64,000 nt of DNA from Tenacibaculum skagerrakense (GCF_004345825.1 NZ_SLXM01000003.1:62001-126000); one strand, 5' to 3'; shown: positions 54,132 through 63,725, counted from the stretch's first letter. Notes: generated by a model not told the origin, from the letters alone. Made by a program: numbers and translations.

Positions 54132-55169
54132 ATGAAAATAGCTATTGTTGAAATATCAGAATCTCATGAAGAGTGTATTTATACGCAAGTTTCTTTCTTG
54201 AAAGATGCTGGATTTTCGGTTACGTTATTTGGTCATCTAGATATCATCAAACAAGCTAATTCATACATTCATTTGTTTGATACAATTCAGGAAGTTGATT
54301 TTAATACGCTTTCTTTCTTAAAATCATTCTCACTTCAAATGAAGTTAACAAAGCAACTGGCTAAATTTGATAGCGTAATTTTTAACACAGCTTCTTCTTC
54401 AAAAAAATTAAGGAATATTGCATTATTTCTTACGTTTTATAAAGTTGATGTAATTGGTGTTCTTCATGATGCAAAACGTTTGGAAAAGAGTTTTACGCAA
54501 CGTTTGTTTTCAATAAAGATTAAAAAGTACTTTGTGCTAAATGATTTTATCAAAGAAAATTATAAAAATATAAGAGCTTCTAAGCTTGAAAGTTTTTATC
54601 CAATTTTTTTTCCAAAAACAGATAAAGAAGAAATAACAAAGGATGTAAATGACATTTGGATAACAATTCCTGGAAGATTGCATTACAGTCGCCGCAATTA
54701 TAAATTCTTAATTGAGCAGTTACAAAAGCATCAAATTAATAAGAATATTAAATTTGTTATTCTTGGTAATATTAATTCTAAAGATGGATTACATTTTTTA
54801 GAAGAATTAAAGAAGTATGAATTAGTGCATTCTTTTATAATATTCAAAGAATTTATTTCGAATTCAACATATTACAGTTATTTGGAAAAGTCAGATTACA
54901 TTTTACCTTTATTAAACTTGAATGATAAAAGTTATCTAAAAAGTAAAATTACAGGCACATTTAATATGGCTTTTGGGTTTAAAAAAAGCATGATTTGTAA
55001 TCAAGAATTAGCAATTATTTCTGATATAAAGAAAAATGGAATTTTGTACGATGAGCATTCATTTATTTCTATTCTTAATGAACTTTCATTTGATGATAGT
55101 AATCGTTATGATGATGAAAAATGGACGTATAAATATCAGAAAACTAAATATATAAACTTTATTCAATAG
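54132..55169 (+). CDS. putative GT-B-fold glycosyltransferase
   Basis: The 345-residue cytoplasmic protein starts MKIAIVEISESHEECIYTQV. A longer frame would begin with TTG at 54117 inside the terminator/promoter, so ATG 54132 is chosen. Segments such as LTKQLAKFDSVIFNTA and ITIPGRLHYSRRNYKFLIEQ (start of a second Rossmann-like half) and FVILGNINSKDG resemble GT-B enzymes. The classical EX7E motif is not seen, so the assignment is tentative. It is the first of three plus-strand glycosyltransferase genes, 3 bases before the next. An envelope or exopolysaccharide role is inferred from context. Confidence 0.65.
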   Translation: MKIAIVEISESHEECIYTQVSFLKDAGFSVTLFGHLDIIKQANSYIHLFDTIQEVDFNTLSFLKSFSLQMKLTKQLAKFDSVIFNTASSSKKLRNIALFLTFYKVDVIGVLHDAKRLEKSFTQRLFSIKIKKYFVLNDFIKENYKNIRASKLESFYPIFFPKTDKEEITKDVNDIWITIPGRLHYSRRNYKFLIEQLQKHQINKNIKFVILGNINSKDGLHFLEELKKYELVHSFIIFKEFISNSTYYSYLEKSDYILPLLNLNDKSYLKSKITGTFNMAFGFKKSMICNQELAIISDIKKNGILYDEHSFISILNELSFDDSNRYDDEKWTYKYQKTKYINFIQ

Positions 55170-55172
55170 TAT

Positions 55173-56297
55173 ATGCGAATAGGTTTTGATGGTAAAAGAG
55201 CATTTCATAATGCAACAGGATTGGGAAATTATAGTAGAGATTTGCTTAAAATTTTAGCTACTCATTTTTCTGATGACGAATACTACGTATATAATACAAA
55301 ACCTAAAAAAATTGATAGACTCAGCAGTTTTAACAATATAATTGAAAAATTACCTGTTGTTGCTTTTTGGAAAAAGTTCTCTTCTATTTGGAGACAAGGT
55401 CCGATTTTAAGTCAATTAAAAAAAGATCAAATACAATTGTATCATGGATTATCAGGAGAAATTCCAAGAGGAATTAAAAAGTCTGGAATTCCTTCAGTTG
55501 TTACTATACACGATTTAATTTTTGTTCGCTATCCGGAATTATATTCTTTTTTTGATAGAAAAATTCACTTTAATAAGTTTAAATATGCTTCAGAAAAGGC
55601 AGATAAAGTAATTGCAATAAGTGAACAAACTAAGAATGATATCATAACGTTTTTAGGAATTGAAGCTTCTAAAATTGAAGTTATTTATCAAGGTTGTCAT
55701 GCTGTTTTTAAGGAAGAAGTTTCAATTCAAGATAAGTCTGAAGTAAAAAAGAAATTTAATCTTCCAGAAAACTTTATTTTGAATGTAGGAACGATTGAGG
55801 AAAGAAAGAATTTACTAAGTATCGTAAAATCTATTAAAGAATTAAAAACCCACTTAGTTGTTATTGGACGAAAAACAACTTATTATCAAACAGTATTGAA
55901 ATATATTGATGATAATCGGTTAAGTAATAGAGTTCATTTTTTAGAAGGTGTAGATTTAAAAGAGTTGGCAACTATTTATCAAATGGCCTATGTATTTGTG
56001 TATCCTAGCATTTTTGAAGGATTCGGAATTCCTATTATTGAAGCATTGTATTCTAAAACACCTGTAATTACATCAAAAGGGGGCGTTTTCCCTGAAGCAG
56101 GTGGACCAGATACATGCTATGTAGACCCAAGTAATACCGAAGAGTTTTCAAAGGCAATTGAGAATCTACTTAATAATAAACAAAAGCGTACTGAAATGGC
56201 TGACAGAGGTTTTACCTTTGTGCAAAAATTTAATGATGATGTTATAGCAAATAATATCATGCAACTTTATAGATCGATTTTAAATGAGCGAAACTAA
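55173..56297 (+). CDS. glycosyltransferase family 4
   Basis: The 374-residue GT-B protein has the acceptor-side loop ATGLGNYSRDLLKIL (about 15-29) and VVTIHDLIFVRYPELYS. The donor-side half has NVGTIEERKNL, VFVYPSIFEGFG and the EX7E signature EGFGIPIIEALYSK. The pattern is that of mannosyl- or glucosyltransferases of family GT4. It follows the previous gene by 3 bases and overlaps the next by 14 bases, so the three are cotranscribed. The sugar and acceptor are unknown. Confidence 0.92.
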   Translation: MRIGFDGKRAFHNATGLGNYSRDLLKILATHFSDDEYYVYNTKPKKIDRLSSFNNIIEKLPVVAFWKKFSSIWRQGPILSQLKKDQIQLYHGLSGEIPRGIKKSGIPSVVTIHDLIFVRYPELYSFFDRKIHFNKFKYASEKADKVIAISEQTKNDIITFLGIEASKIEVIYQGCHAVFKEEVSIQDKSEVKKKFNLPENFILNVGTIEERKNLLSIVKSIKELKTHLVVIGRKTTYYQTVLKYIDDNRLSNRVHFLEGVDLKELATIYQMAYVFVYPSIFEGFGIPIIEALYSKTPVITSKGGVFPEAGGPDTCYVDPSNTEEFSKAIENLLNNKQKRTEMADRGFTFVQKFNDDVIANNIMQLYRSILNERN

Positions 56298-57378
56298 AAC
56301 CATCTGTTTTTTTAATTCCACAAAAACTTGGGGAGGAGGAGAGAAGTGGCATTTTGAAATGGCTGCTTTTTTACATTCTCAAGGTGTAAAGGTTTTGGTA
56401 ATTGTCTCTCCGAACAGTGAATTAAGTAAAAAGCTAAAGGAAAAAGGAGTTCCTACGGAGGAAATTAAAGTTTCTAATTTTAGCTACGTTAATTTTTCTA
56501 AAGTCAATAAAGTTGTTCAATTTTATAAGAAGCATAACGTTACTACTGTTGTTATGAATTCTTCTGAAGATATGAAGATAGGAGGAATGGCTGCTAAAAA
56601 AGCAGGTTTACAACGTATTATTTATAGAAGAGGAAGCGCAATTCCGATTAAGAATTCATTTGTAAATCGTTATTTTTTCCAGAATGTTTTAACTGAAGTC
56701 TTAGCAAATTCAGAAGCTACCAAAAAAACTATCAATGCTAAGAATCCAGTATTATTTCCTGAAAATAACATTACAGTAATTCCTAATGGAATTGATGTCG
56801 ATAAATTTGATAACCTACCTTTTGAGTGTTTATATAAAAAGGAAGGAAACGAATTAGTATTAGGGAATTTAGGCAGAATGGTTTTTCAGAAAAATCAAAA
56901 ATTCTTAATAGAAGTAGCCGTAGAATTAAAAAAGAGAAATATTGATTTTAAAATCCTGATTGGAGGTAGTGGTAAATTAGAAAAAGAATTAAAAGATAGA
57001 GTTGTTCAAGAAAACTTAGATAAAGAAATTAAGTTTTTAGGTTTCATAGAGAATCCTAAAAGCTTTATGAATAGTATCGATGTCTTTTTACTACCATCAA
57101 GGTGGGAAGGTTTTGGATACGTTTTGGCTGAAGCTATGTTATGTGAAAAGCCTTGTGTTGCTTTTGAAATTAGTAGTAATTCTCAAATAGTTGAAAATGA
57201 AACTAATGGTTTTTTAGTTCCGTTTGAAAACGTGAATGCTTTTTGTAATAAAATTGAATGGTTTTCAGATCATAAAAACAAAATAGAAGAAATGGGAAAA
57301 AATGGTCGAAAGAAAATCGAAAATGAATTCAATAGTGCTTTAATTCAAAATAAAGTTAAAACGTTTTTAGAGTCTTAA
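56284..57378 (+). CDS. glycosyltransferase family 4
   Basis: The 364-residue GT-B protein opens with TICFFNSTKTWGGGEKWHFE, a typical GT4 glycine-rich acceptor loop. ITVIPNGIDVDKFD and LVLGNLGRMVFQKNQKFLIE mark the linker and donor half. EGFGYVLAEAM carries the EX7E signature. Its start overlaps the preceding GT gene by 14 bases and its stop overlaps the convergent GT2 gene by 4 bases. Together with its neighbours it probably extends a lipopolysaccharide core or other surface glycan. Confidence 0.92.
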   Translation: MSETKTICFFNSTKTWGGGEKWHFEMAAFLHSQGVKVLVIVSPNSELSKKLKEKGVPTEEIKVSNFSYVNFSKVNKVVQFYKKHNVTTVVMNSSEDMKIGGMAAKKAGLQRIIYRRGSAIPIKNSFVNRYFFQNVLTEVLANSEATKKTINAKNPVLFPENNITVIPNGIDVDKFDNLPFECLYKKEGNELVLGNLGRMVFQKNQKFLIEVAVELKKRNIDFKILIGGSGKLEKELKDRVVQENLDKEIKFLGFIENPKSFMNSIDVFLLPSRWEGFGYVLAEAMLCEKPCVAFEISSNSQIVENETNGFLVPFENVNAFCNKIEWFSDHKNKIEEMGKNGRKKIENEFNSALIQNKVKTFLES

Positions 57379-58139
57379 GACTTAGCGTTTTTATTTCTTT
57401 CTCTAAGCTTCAAATATTTTAATACGCTATATTCAGCAATATATGTGCTCCAAACATAACCTTCATACCCATTTAAAATATTTCCACGGATAAAGTATTC
57501 TTTAATAAAAGCTAAAGGATATTTAAAAAGTAAAATTAACAGATTAACTCTTTTTCTCTTTTTAAAATACTCTTCAGAAACTAAGGTTGCATATCGGTTT
57601 TTCTTATAATTTATTTGTTCAACAGTACTGGCTGTGTAATGGTAAAACACATTCTTAAATCGTCCTTTTTTACCTTTATACTCCACTGTTTCGTGCACTT
57701 TTTTATCTGAAAAATTCGCATAGTTCTTATTAAATAATCGGAGAATTGGAGTGTTTTTTAAATAACCGTATTTGAATACTTTTCCTAAATATACATGCTT
57801 TCTATTCAATAGATAAGCTTTATAAGTAAGTTTTTGTTTAGAAAATTCAGTTTGAATTTCATTGATAAGTTCATTTGTCAATACTTCGTCAGCATCAACA
57901 GATAAAACCCAATCAAAACTACATTTTTCAACTAGAAACCGTTTTTGTTCTCCATAACCTTTAAATTCTTTAGAGTAAACTTTAGCTCCGAAGGAAGCAC
58001 AAATTTCTTTTGTTTTATCAGTACTGTTAGAATCAATAACAACAATTTCATCACACCAAGTCAGTTTTTCAAGTGTACGCGCAATATTACTTTCTTCATT
58101 AAAAGTAATTAAAGCAGCACTGATTTGGTGTTTATGCAT
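57375..58139 (-). CDS. glycosyltransferase family 2 (WaaE/KdtX-like)
   Basis: The 254-residue GT-A enzyme has ISAALITFNEESNIARTLE at the N-terminus, IVVIDSNSTDKTKEI for the nucleotide site, and the metal-binding DADE (SVDADEVLT). The central VYLGKVFKYG and the closing YKYPLAFIKEYFIRGN-like region resemble the LPS core glucosyltransferase WaaE. The catalytic product is inferred by family only. It is convergent with the GT4 series (4-base overlap) and has its own -7 box. It is probably peripheral on the inner membrane. Confidence 0.9.
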   Translation of the reverse strand: MHKHQISAALITFNEESNIARTLEKLTWCDEIVVIDSNSTDKTKEICASFGAKVYSKEFKGYGEQKRFLVEKCSFDWVLSVDADEVLTNELINEIQTEFSKQKLTYKAYLLNRKHVYLGKVFKYGYLKNTPILRLFNKNYANFSDKKVHETVEYKGKKGRFKNVFYHYTASTVEQINYKKNRYATLVSEEYFKKRKRVNLLILLFKYPLAFIKEYFIRGNILNGYEGYVWSTYIAEYSVLKYLKLRERNKNAKS

Positions 58140-58157
58140 TTTTGGAATTTATATACA

Positions 58158-58165
58158 CAAACATA
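58158..58165 (-). promoter_or_regulatory. -7 box for the GT2 gene
   Basis: TATGTTTG on the minus strand matches TAnnTTTG, 18 bases before the ATG of the GT2 gene. Confidence 0.45.
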
Positions 58166-58267
58166 AGGAATTTACTCATTTCAGTAGGTCTGACTTTGTG
58201 AATTGTAGAAATTAGTTTTCAAACTTGCAGTTTTTAGTTTTAAATAGAAAATTCCATTGGATATGCG

Positions 58268-58275
58268 TAAATTTG
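58268..58275 (+). promoter_or_regulatory. -7 box for the tsaC-cca genes
   Basis: TAAATTTG matches TAnnTTTG. The predicted leader before the ATG at 58310 is about 28 bases. Confidence 0.5.
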
Positions 58276-58309
58276 CTCCGCAATTTTTTTGAATTAAATT
58301 TAAAGAAAA

Positions 58310-58858
58310 ATGATTGAAGAAACACTTGAACATTTAGTAAACGGAAATACTATTTTATACCCTACTGATACGGTATGGGGATTAGGTTGTGACGCGACTA
58401 ATAGCGAAGCTGTTAAGGAAATTTATAAAATTAAAAACCGTGAAGAAAGCAAGAGTTTAATTGTTTTAGTAAGTTCTTTAGAGATGCTTAAAAAGTATGT
58501 TACGGTTCCAGAAAAAGCGGTTCAAATTTTAGAGAACACCACAAAACCGACAACAATTATTTATAGTAATCCGAATGGAATAGCTTCAAATATCGTTAAT
58601 AAAGAGGATAATACGTTAGCAATTCGTATTGTTCAAAATGATTTTTGTAAAGAGTTAATTGATAAGTTCGGAAAACCAATTGTTTCGACTTCAGCAAACG
58701 TTAGTGGAAACCCAACACCAAAGTCATTTTCTGAAATAGAAAGAGCAATTTTGGATAGCGTAGATTATATAGTAAATTTGCAGCAAGATAAAGTTTCTGA
58801 AAAGTCATCGACTATTTTAAAAATTGAAGGAGAAGAAATTATAGTGATTCGAGAATAG
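58310..58858 (+). CDS. tsaC: threonylcarbamoyl-AMP synthase (YrdC/Sua5 family)
   Basis: The 182-residue single YrdC domain forms threonylcarbamoyl-AMP from threonine, bicarbonate and ATP for the t6A modification of tRNAs reading ANN codons. It has the nucleotide-site segment LYPTDTVWGLGCDA, the KxR motif (KNREESKSL) and the STSANVSG segment. There is no C-terminal Sua5 domain. A YciO-type paralogue of unclear function is the main alternative. It is followed after 5 bases by cca, so the pair links two tRNA-maturation steps. Confidence 0.85.
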   Translation: MIEETLEHLVNGNTILYPTDTVWGLGCDATNSEAVKEIYKIKNREESKSLIVLVSSLEMLKKYVTVPEKAVQILENTTKPTTIIYSNPNGIASNIVNKEDNTLAIRIVQNDFCKELIDKFGKPIVSTSANVSGNPTPKSFSEIERAILDSVDYIVNLQQDKVSEKSSTILKIEGEEIIVIRE

Positions 58859-58863
58859 AATTT

Positions 58864-60288
58864 ATGCCAGAGAAGTATTACAAAGAAGCAATTTCGAATA
58901 AAATATTTGAATACATTACACAAGCCACAGAAGAATTACAATTAGAGAGTTATGTAATTGGTGGTTTTGTGCGTGATTTTATATTACAAAGAGGTAACGC
59001 AAAGGATATTGATGTTGTTACCGTTGGTAGTGGTATTGAGTTAGCTCAAAAAGTAGCAAGTTTATTGCCAAATACACCTAAAGTACAGGTTTTTAAAACC
59101 TACGGAACAGCAATGTTGCGTTACCAAGATATTGAAGTTGAATTTGTAGGGGCACGAAAAGAGTCTTACAACGAAGACAGCAGAAACCCAGAAGTTTCAG
59201 AAGGAACTTTACAAGATGATCAAAATCGTCGAGACTTTACAATCAATGCCCTAGCATTAAGTCTGAATAAAGAATCATTTGGAAAATTACTAGATCCGTT
59301 TGATGGGATTTCTGATTTGGAAAATAAAATTATCAGAACTCCATTAGATCCAGATATTACCTATTCTGATGATCCTTTACGCATGATGCGTGCTGTTCGA
59401 TTTGCTTCACAATTAAATTTTACGATAGAGAAAAGTTCATTAGAGGCGATTACCAATAACGTAGAGCGTATTGATATTATTACTAGAGAGCGTATTGTAG
59501 ATGAACTCAATAAAATTATTGCTTCACCAGTGCCTTCTGTTGGTTTTTTATTGCTTGAAAAAACGGGGTTATTAAAACGACTTATTCCAGAATTAATAGC
59601 TTTAAAAGGAGTGGAGGAAGTAGAAGGACAGAAGCATAAAGATAACTTTTATCATACATTAGAAGTAGTAGATAATATTTCTCAGAACACAGAAGATGTT
59701 TGGCTACGTTGGGCTGCTTTATTACATGATATAGGAAAAGCACCCACAAAGAAGTTTAGTAAAAAAGTAGGATGGACATTCCATTCTCACGAGTTTGTTG
59801 GTTCTAAAATGGTTTATAAGCTTTTTAAGCGATTAAAAATGCCTTTGAATAATAAGATGAAATTCGTTCAGAAAATGGTATTGTTAAGCTCTAGACCAAT
59901 TGTTTTGGCTTCTGAAGTAACAGACTCTGCTGTTCGAAGATTAATTTTTGATACTGGTGATGATATTGATAGTTTAATGACACTTTGTGAAGCTGATATC
60001 ACTACAAAGAATCCAAAAAAGTTTAAGCGTTATCATAAAAACTTTGAAATTGTTCGAGAAAAAATCAAAGAAGTAGAAGAGCGCGATCGTGTTCGTAATT
60101 TCCAACCACCAATAACAGGAGAGGAAATTATGAAGACTTTTAACTTAAAACCTTGTCGTGAAATCGGACAAATAAAAGAGGCAATAAAAGAAGCAATTTT
60201 AGAAGGGGAAATACCAAACGAATATGAAGCTTCCTATAACTTTATGCTTAAAAAAGCTGAGAGTTTAGGCTTACAAGTAAGTTTATAA
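58864..60288 (+). CDS. cca: CCA tRNA nucleotidyltransferase with HD domain
   Basis: The 474-residue class II nucleotidyltransferase adds or repairs the tRNA 3' CCA end. The catalytic GGFVRDFILQ and metal ligands in NAKDIDVV (D48, D50) are at the N-terminus, followed by the template motif RRDFTINALAL. A C-terminal HD hydrolase domain (LLHDIGKAP, then HSHEFVGSKM) suggests extra phosphatase activity. This layout is common in Bacteroidetes. It starts 5 bases after tsaC. Confidence 0.93.
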   Translation: MPEKYYKEAISNKIFEYITQATEELQLESYVIGGFVRDFILQRGNAKDIDVVTVGSGIELAQKVASLLPNTPKVQVFKTYGTAMLRYQDIEVEFVGARKESYNEDSRNPEVSEGTLQDDQNRRDFTINALALSLNKESFGKLLDPFDGISDLENKIIRTPLDPDITYSDDPLRMMRAVRFASQLNFTIEKSSLEAITNNVERIDIITRERIVDELNKIIASPVPSVGFLLLEKTGLLKRLIPELIALKGVEEVEGQKHKDNFYHTLEVVDNISQNTEDVWLRWAALLHDIGKAPTKKFSKKVGWTFHSHEFVGSKMVYKLFKRLKMPLNNKMKFVQKMVLLSSRPIVLASEVTDSAVRRLIFDTGDDIDSLMTLCEADITTKNPKKFKRYHKNFEIVREKIKEVEERDRVRNFQPPITGEEIMKTFNLKPCREIGQIKEAIKEAILEGEIPNEYEASYNFMLKKAESLGLQVSL

Positions 60289-60301
60289 AGTTAAAAATTA
60301 G

Positions 60302-60332
60302 AGTTTTCATTAAATTGAAAATTTTATTTTTA
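60302..60332 (+). terminator. weak terminator candidate after cca
   Basis: TTTTCA and TGAAAA form a 6-base stem around a 6-base loop, followed by TTTTATTTTTAG. The stem is AT rich, so strength is doubtful. Confidence 0.4.
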
Positions 60333-60890
60333 GTTTAAGACCACTATAGGGTTTTTGGGAATGTTGAATAAACCGAGATGCAACTTTACATCAATATGAG
60401 TTTGGTTTTGAATCCTTTCATATTTAGATTTTTCTAATGGAACTTTATAAAAATCATTTGCTAGCAATATTATTTCTTCTTCCTCATGATCGTAATACCC
60501 TATTTTAATAGTACGTTGAATAGTCTTTTCAGAAGTGTAGAAATTATTCAATACTAAAGCAGTATTACAAATTATTTCATTTATGCTAAAAAAAATGGAG
60601 AAGGTAAATAGAATATTGTAAAATGAAAGAGAATATAATTTGCTTTTTTCAATTTTTCTTGATTCATATTTTCTTCGAACAAGAAATAGTGTAATTAAAA
60701 AGAAAATAACTCCTATCAAGATATTAGTGTTTCCTAAATTTTGTTTTATTAGTTTTACATCTTCTGTTAAATATCCTTTGGTGTAGTCGTAGTTTGCAAT
60801 AGAAAAGAAAACAATAATAATTAATAAAGAATAAATACTGGCTTTATGTTTTATAACTAGTTTCTTTATGTTAAAAAGCCTTTTATGCAT
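60330..60890 (-). CDS. membrane protein of unknown function
   Basis: The 186-residue product has about three hydrophobic segments (18-35, 52-70 and 86-112) and a C-terminal soluble part of about 60 residues with an EEEEIILLANDFYKVPLEKS patch. No family is recognised. Its start overlaps the glycosyltransferase gene by 8 bases, so it is the last gene of the phosphohexomutase-exporter-glycosyltransferase operon. A role in glycan handling is only suggested by position. Confidence 0.6.
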   Translation of the reverse strand: MHKRLFNIKKLVIKHKASIYSLLIIIVFFSIANYDYTKGYLTEDVKLIKQNLGNTNILIGVIFFLITLFLVRRKYESRKIEKSKLYSLSFYNILFTFSIFFSINEIICNTALVLNNFYTSEKTIQRTIKIGYYDHEEEEIILLANDFYKVPLEKSKYERIQNQTHIDVKLHLGLFNIPKNPIVVLN

Positions 60891-61890
60891 TTATAAACAA
60901 TTCATCAATCTTTTTAGAACAGTTTTCCCACGAATAAGCTAAAGCAGTTTCTCTAATGTTTGTTGCTAGTTCGTCAGCCTTTTTAATTAAAGGAATTACA
61001 TCCTCATAAGTAGCGTCTAATTCAAATAAGAAACCATTTTTACCGTGTTCTATAACATCAGGACAAAAACCAGTTTTTGACGCTACAGGAACACAATTAG
61101 AAAGCATAGCTTCTAAAACAGGAACTGGTCCGCCTTCTAATAAAGAAGGAGAAACAAAGGTGTCAATCTTCGCATATAAATCAGGAAATTCTGAATAATC
61201 TCGATTGTTGTGATAGGTAAAGTTATCTAATTGCTCTAATTCATGAAATTTATCGAAATTCTCCCAGTTTTTTCCGAAAATATGAAAATCCTTCTCCGGC
61301 ATATTTTTTATAATTTGATAAACTAATTCCGGATTTTTACGTTCTCCAAAATTTGAACAAAAACCAACATCGCCTGCATTTCGCTCATGTGAATAGAAAA
61401 ATTCAGGATCTGATGCAATGTGTATAACTTCTAGTTTCTCAGGTTTAATTCCAATTCCGATTAAATCTTGCTTTACTTGAGAGTTTAGACAAATTACTTT
61501 ATCTGCTAAATTTAAACACCAGGCAATATGCGTTTTGGAGTACGAAGTTGTGTAATGTGCATGTGTAAACATGACTATATTTTTCTTCCTCAAAATTTGA
61601 GGATTATGACGCATGGCTCTACAGAAGTAATGAGGATAGATAAAATAATATCCGTCTGCATCTGGTAAATTTCTGAGTTTAGCATGAAAGTAGGGAGAAG
61701 CATTTAAATCTGAGTGCTGTGAAAGTCTGCGAACTTTTGTTCCGAAAATCCAATTTTTATCAGCTTCTCTAGCCACATACACTAATTTATCAATTGTTGT
61801 TTTCTTTTCAATCTTAATAAATTTAGATTTTAAAATGGCTAATAAATATTTCCATTTATATATAATATTGAATATTAAATATTCTTTCAT
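60883..61890 (-). CDS. glycosyltransferase family 1/4-like protein
   Basis: The 335-residue protein is GT-B-like. YYFIYPHYFCRAMRHNPQ and DKVICLNSQVKQDLIGIGI belong to the acceptor half. The donor half has VGFCSNFGERKNPELVYQII, FHIFGKNWENFDKF and the EX7E-type EGGPVPVLEAMLSNCVPVAS. The glycine-for-phenylalanine change in that motif is unusual. Sugar and acceptor are unknown. It starts 2 bases after the MsbA-like gene and overlaps the next by 8 bases. Confidence 0.85.
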   Translation of the reverse strand: MKEYLIFNIIYKWKYLLAILKSKFIKIEKKTTIDKLVYVAREADKNWIFGTKVRRLSQHSDLNASPYFHAKLRNLPDADGYYFIYPHYFCRAMRHNPQILRKKNIVMFTHAHYTTSYSKTHIAWCLNLADKVICLNSQVKQDLIGIGIKPEKLEVIHIASDPEFFYSHERNAGDVGFCSNFGERKNPELVYQIIKNMPEKDFHIFGKNWENFDKFHELEQLDNFTYHNNRDYSEFPDLYAKIDTFVSPSLLEGGPVPVLEAMLSNCVPVASKTGFCPDVIEHGKNGFLFELDATYEDVIPLIKKADELATNIRETALAYSWENCSKKIDELFINA

Positions 61891-61892
61891 GA

Positions 61893-63725
61893 TTAAGAAT
61901 CAATATTTTGCATCGTAACTAGTTTGAAGTATTCTCCCTTTTTAGTTAAGAGCTCATCATGTTTTCCTTGTTCTACAATTTCTCCTTTATGTAACACAAC
62001 GATATTATCAGCATTTTGAATAGTAGATAAACGGTGAGCAATTACCATAGAAGTTCTGTTTTGCATCATGTTTTCTAAAGCAGATTGTACCAGTTTTTCA
62101 GATTCAGTATCTAGGGCAGAAGTAGCTTCATCTAAAATCATAATTGGAGGATTCTTTAAGACAGCTCTCGCAATAGATAGACGCTGTTTTTGTCCGCCTG
62201 ATAATTTATTCCCGCTATCTCCTATATTCGTTTCAAATTGCTTGGGTTGATCTTTAATAAACTCATATGCATTGGCAATTTTAGCAGCTTTTAAAACTTC
62301 TTCATCAGTTGCATTTTGATCACCAATTTTTATATTTTCTTTGATAGAATCATTAAATAAGATTGAATCTTGAGTTACAATTCCCATTAAGTTTAATAAT
62401 GATTTCTTACTGAGAGTTTTAATGTTTACACCATCAATTAAAATTTCACCTTTGGTAACATCATAAAAGCGAGTAATAAGGTTGGCAAGTGTAGATTTTC
62501 CACTTCCAGATTGACCAACTAAAGCAACGGATTTTCCTTTCGGTATTTTTAAAGAAAAATCTTCTAAAACATAATCATCTTGATATTTAAACCAAACATT
62601 TTTAAACTCAATATCATGATCAAAAGTTAACTTACTCTTTGCATTAGGAGCATCCTTTAACTCATCATCTGTTTCTAAAATTTGAAGAATTCTATCAGCT
62701 GCGGCATTTCCTTTTTTTATAGTAAAGCTTGCTTTAGAGATAGACTTTGCAGGTGTAATGATATTGTATGCCAATCCTAAAAAACCTAATAATGTTTCTC
62801 CTCCAATAGTTTTATCTATCAAAACAATTCTTCCTCCATACCAAATCAAAATACAAAAAACAGTAACGCCCAATATTTCACTTACTGGCCCTGCTAATTG
62901 AGTCTTAATCATTAATTTATTCATTAATTTTTCAAAACGACTGGTAGAATATTGAAACTTTTTGTTAAATATTTTTTCAGCTGTAAACCCTTTAATAACT
63001 TTTAAACCTTGTAAGGTTTCATCGAGTATAGACAAGAAAATACCTTGTTCGTACTGAACTTTATCTGAAGTCTTTTTTAAATTTTTACCAATAACATTGA
63101 TAATAAAACCAGCGACCGGTATAAATATAAATATGAAAATAGTTAGTTTAACACTAAAAACAAGCATCATAGAAATTGATATGATGATCATTAAAGGATC
63201 TCTAAATATTAACTCTAATATTGAAAGAAAAGAATAGTGTACTTCAATTACATCATTTCCAATACGTGCCATAATATCACCTTTTCTTTTCTCAGAAAAA
63301 TAAGAAATAGGTAAAGAGACTGTTTTTTGATATAAATCATTACGCAAATCTTTTAAAACACCATTTTTTAAAAAAGTGATGTAATAGAAAGCTAAATAAC
63401 TGAATATATTTTTTAGAATAAATGTTATGACAATTAAAGATATAACCAAAATAAGAGCGCTAGACGCATCCTCTTGAACTATTTGGTTTGTGTAATAACT
63501 TAAACTTTGATTAACATAGCTATTTATATCAGTAAAACCTTGATATATAGGTTTTGCAATTTTTTCAGTTTTCTTTTCATCTCCGAAAAGCACCTTTAAT
63601 AGTGGCATAATAACTATAAAAGAAAGTGCAGAAAATAATGCATAAAGAATGTTAAAAAAGATGTTTAAAAAAGCGAATCTCTTGTAGGGATTCGCGTATT
63701 TTAAAATTTTCTTGAAGTATTCCAT
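61893..63725 (-). CDS. MsbA-like ABC exporter
   Basis: The 610-residue half transporter has six membrane helices (about 17-310) and a C-terminal ATPase. The ATPase shows Walker A VGQSGSGKSTLANLITRF, signature LSGGQKQRLSIARAVL, Walker B IMILDEATSALD and the H-loop MVIAHRLSTIQ. The overall type matches lipid A/lipid flippases (MsbA) and related exporters. A stretch of about 40 residues between the first two membrane helices (KKTEKIAKPIYQGFTDINSY) is common in Bacteroidetes copies. Its ATG overlaps the phosphohexomutase stop by one base (TAATG), so it is translationally coupled. Confidence 0.9.
   Translation of the reverse strand: MEYFKKILKYANPYKRFAFLNIFFNILYALFSALSFIVIMPLLKVLFGDEKKTEKIAKPIYQGFTDINSYVNQSLSYYTNQIVQEDASSALILVISLIVITFILKNIFSYLAFYYITFLKNGVLKDLRNDLYQKTVSLPISYFSEKRKGDIMARIGNDVIEVHYSFLSILELIFRDPLMIIISISMMLVFSVKLTIFIFIFIPVAGFIINVIGKNLKKTSDKVQYEQGIFLSILDETLQGLKVIKGFTAEKIFNKKFQYSTSRFEKLMNKLMIKTQLAGPVSEILGVTVFCILIWYGGRIVLIDKTIGGETLLGFLGLAYNIITPAKSISKASFTIKKGNAAADRILQILETDDELKDAPNAKSKLTFDHDIEFKNVWFKYQDDYVLEDFSLKIPKGKSVALVGQSGSGKSTLANLITRFYDVTKGEILIDGVNIKTLSKKSLLNLMGIVTQDSILFNDSIKENIKIGDQNATDEEVLKAAKIANAYEFIKDQPKQFETNIGDSGNKLSGGQKQRLSIARAVLKNPPIMILDEATSALDTESEKLVQSALENMMQNRTSMVIAHRLSTIQNADNIVVLHKGEIVEQGKHDELLTKKGEYFKLVTMQNIDS

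Noticed and set aside
63672-63700. 7-base inverted repeat (GCGAATC / GATTCGC) near the start of the exporter gene
   Set aside because: It lies within conserved coding sequence and has no T run; it is more likely chance than a regulator.
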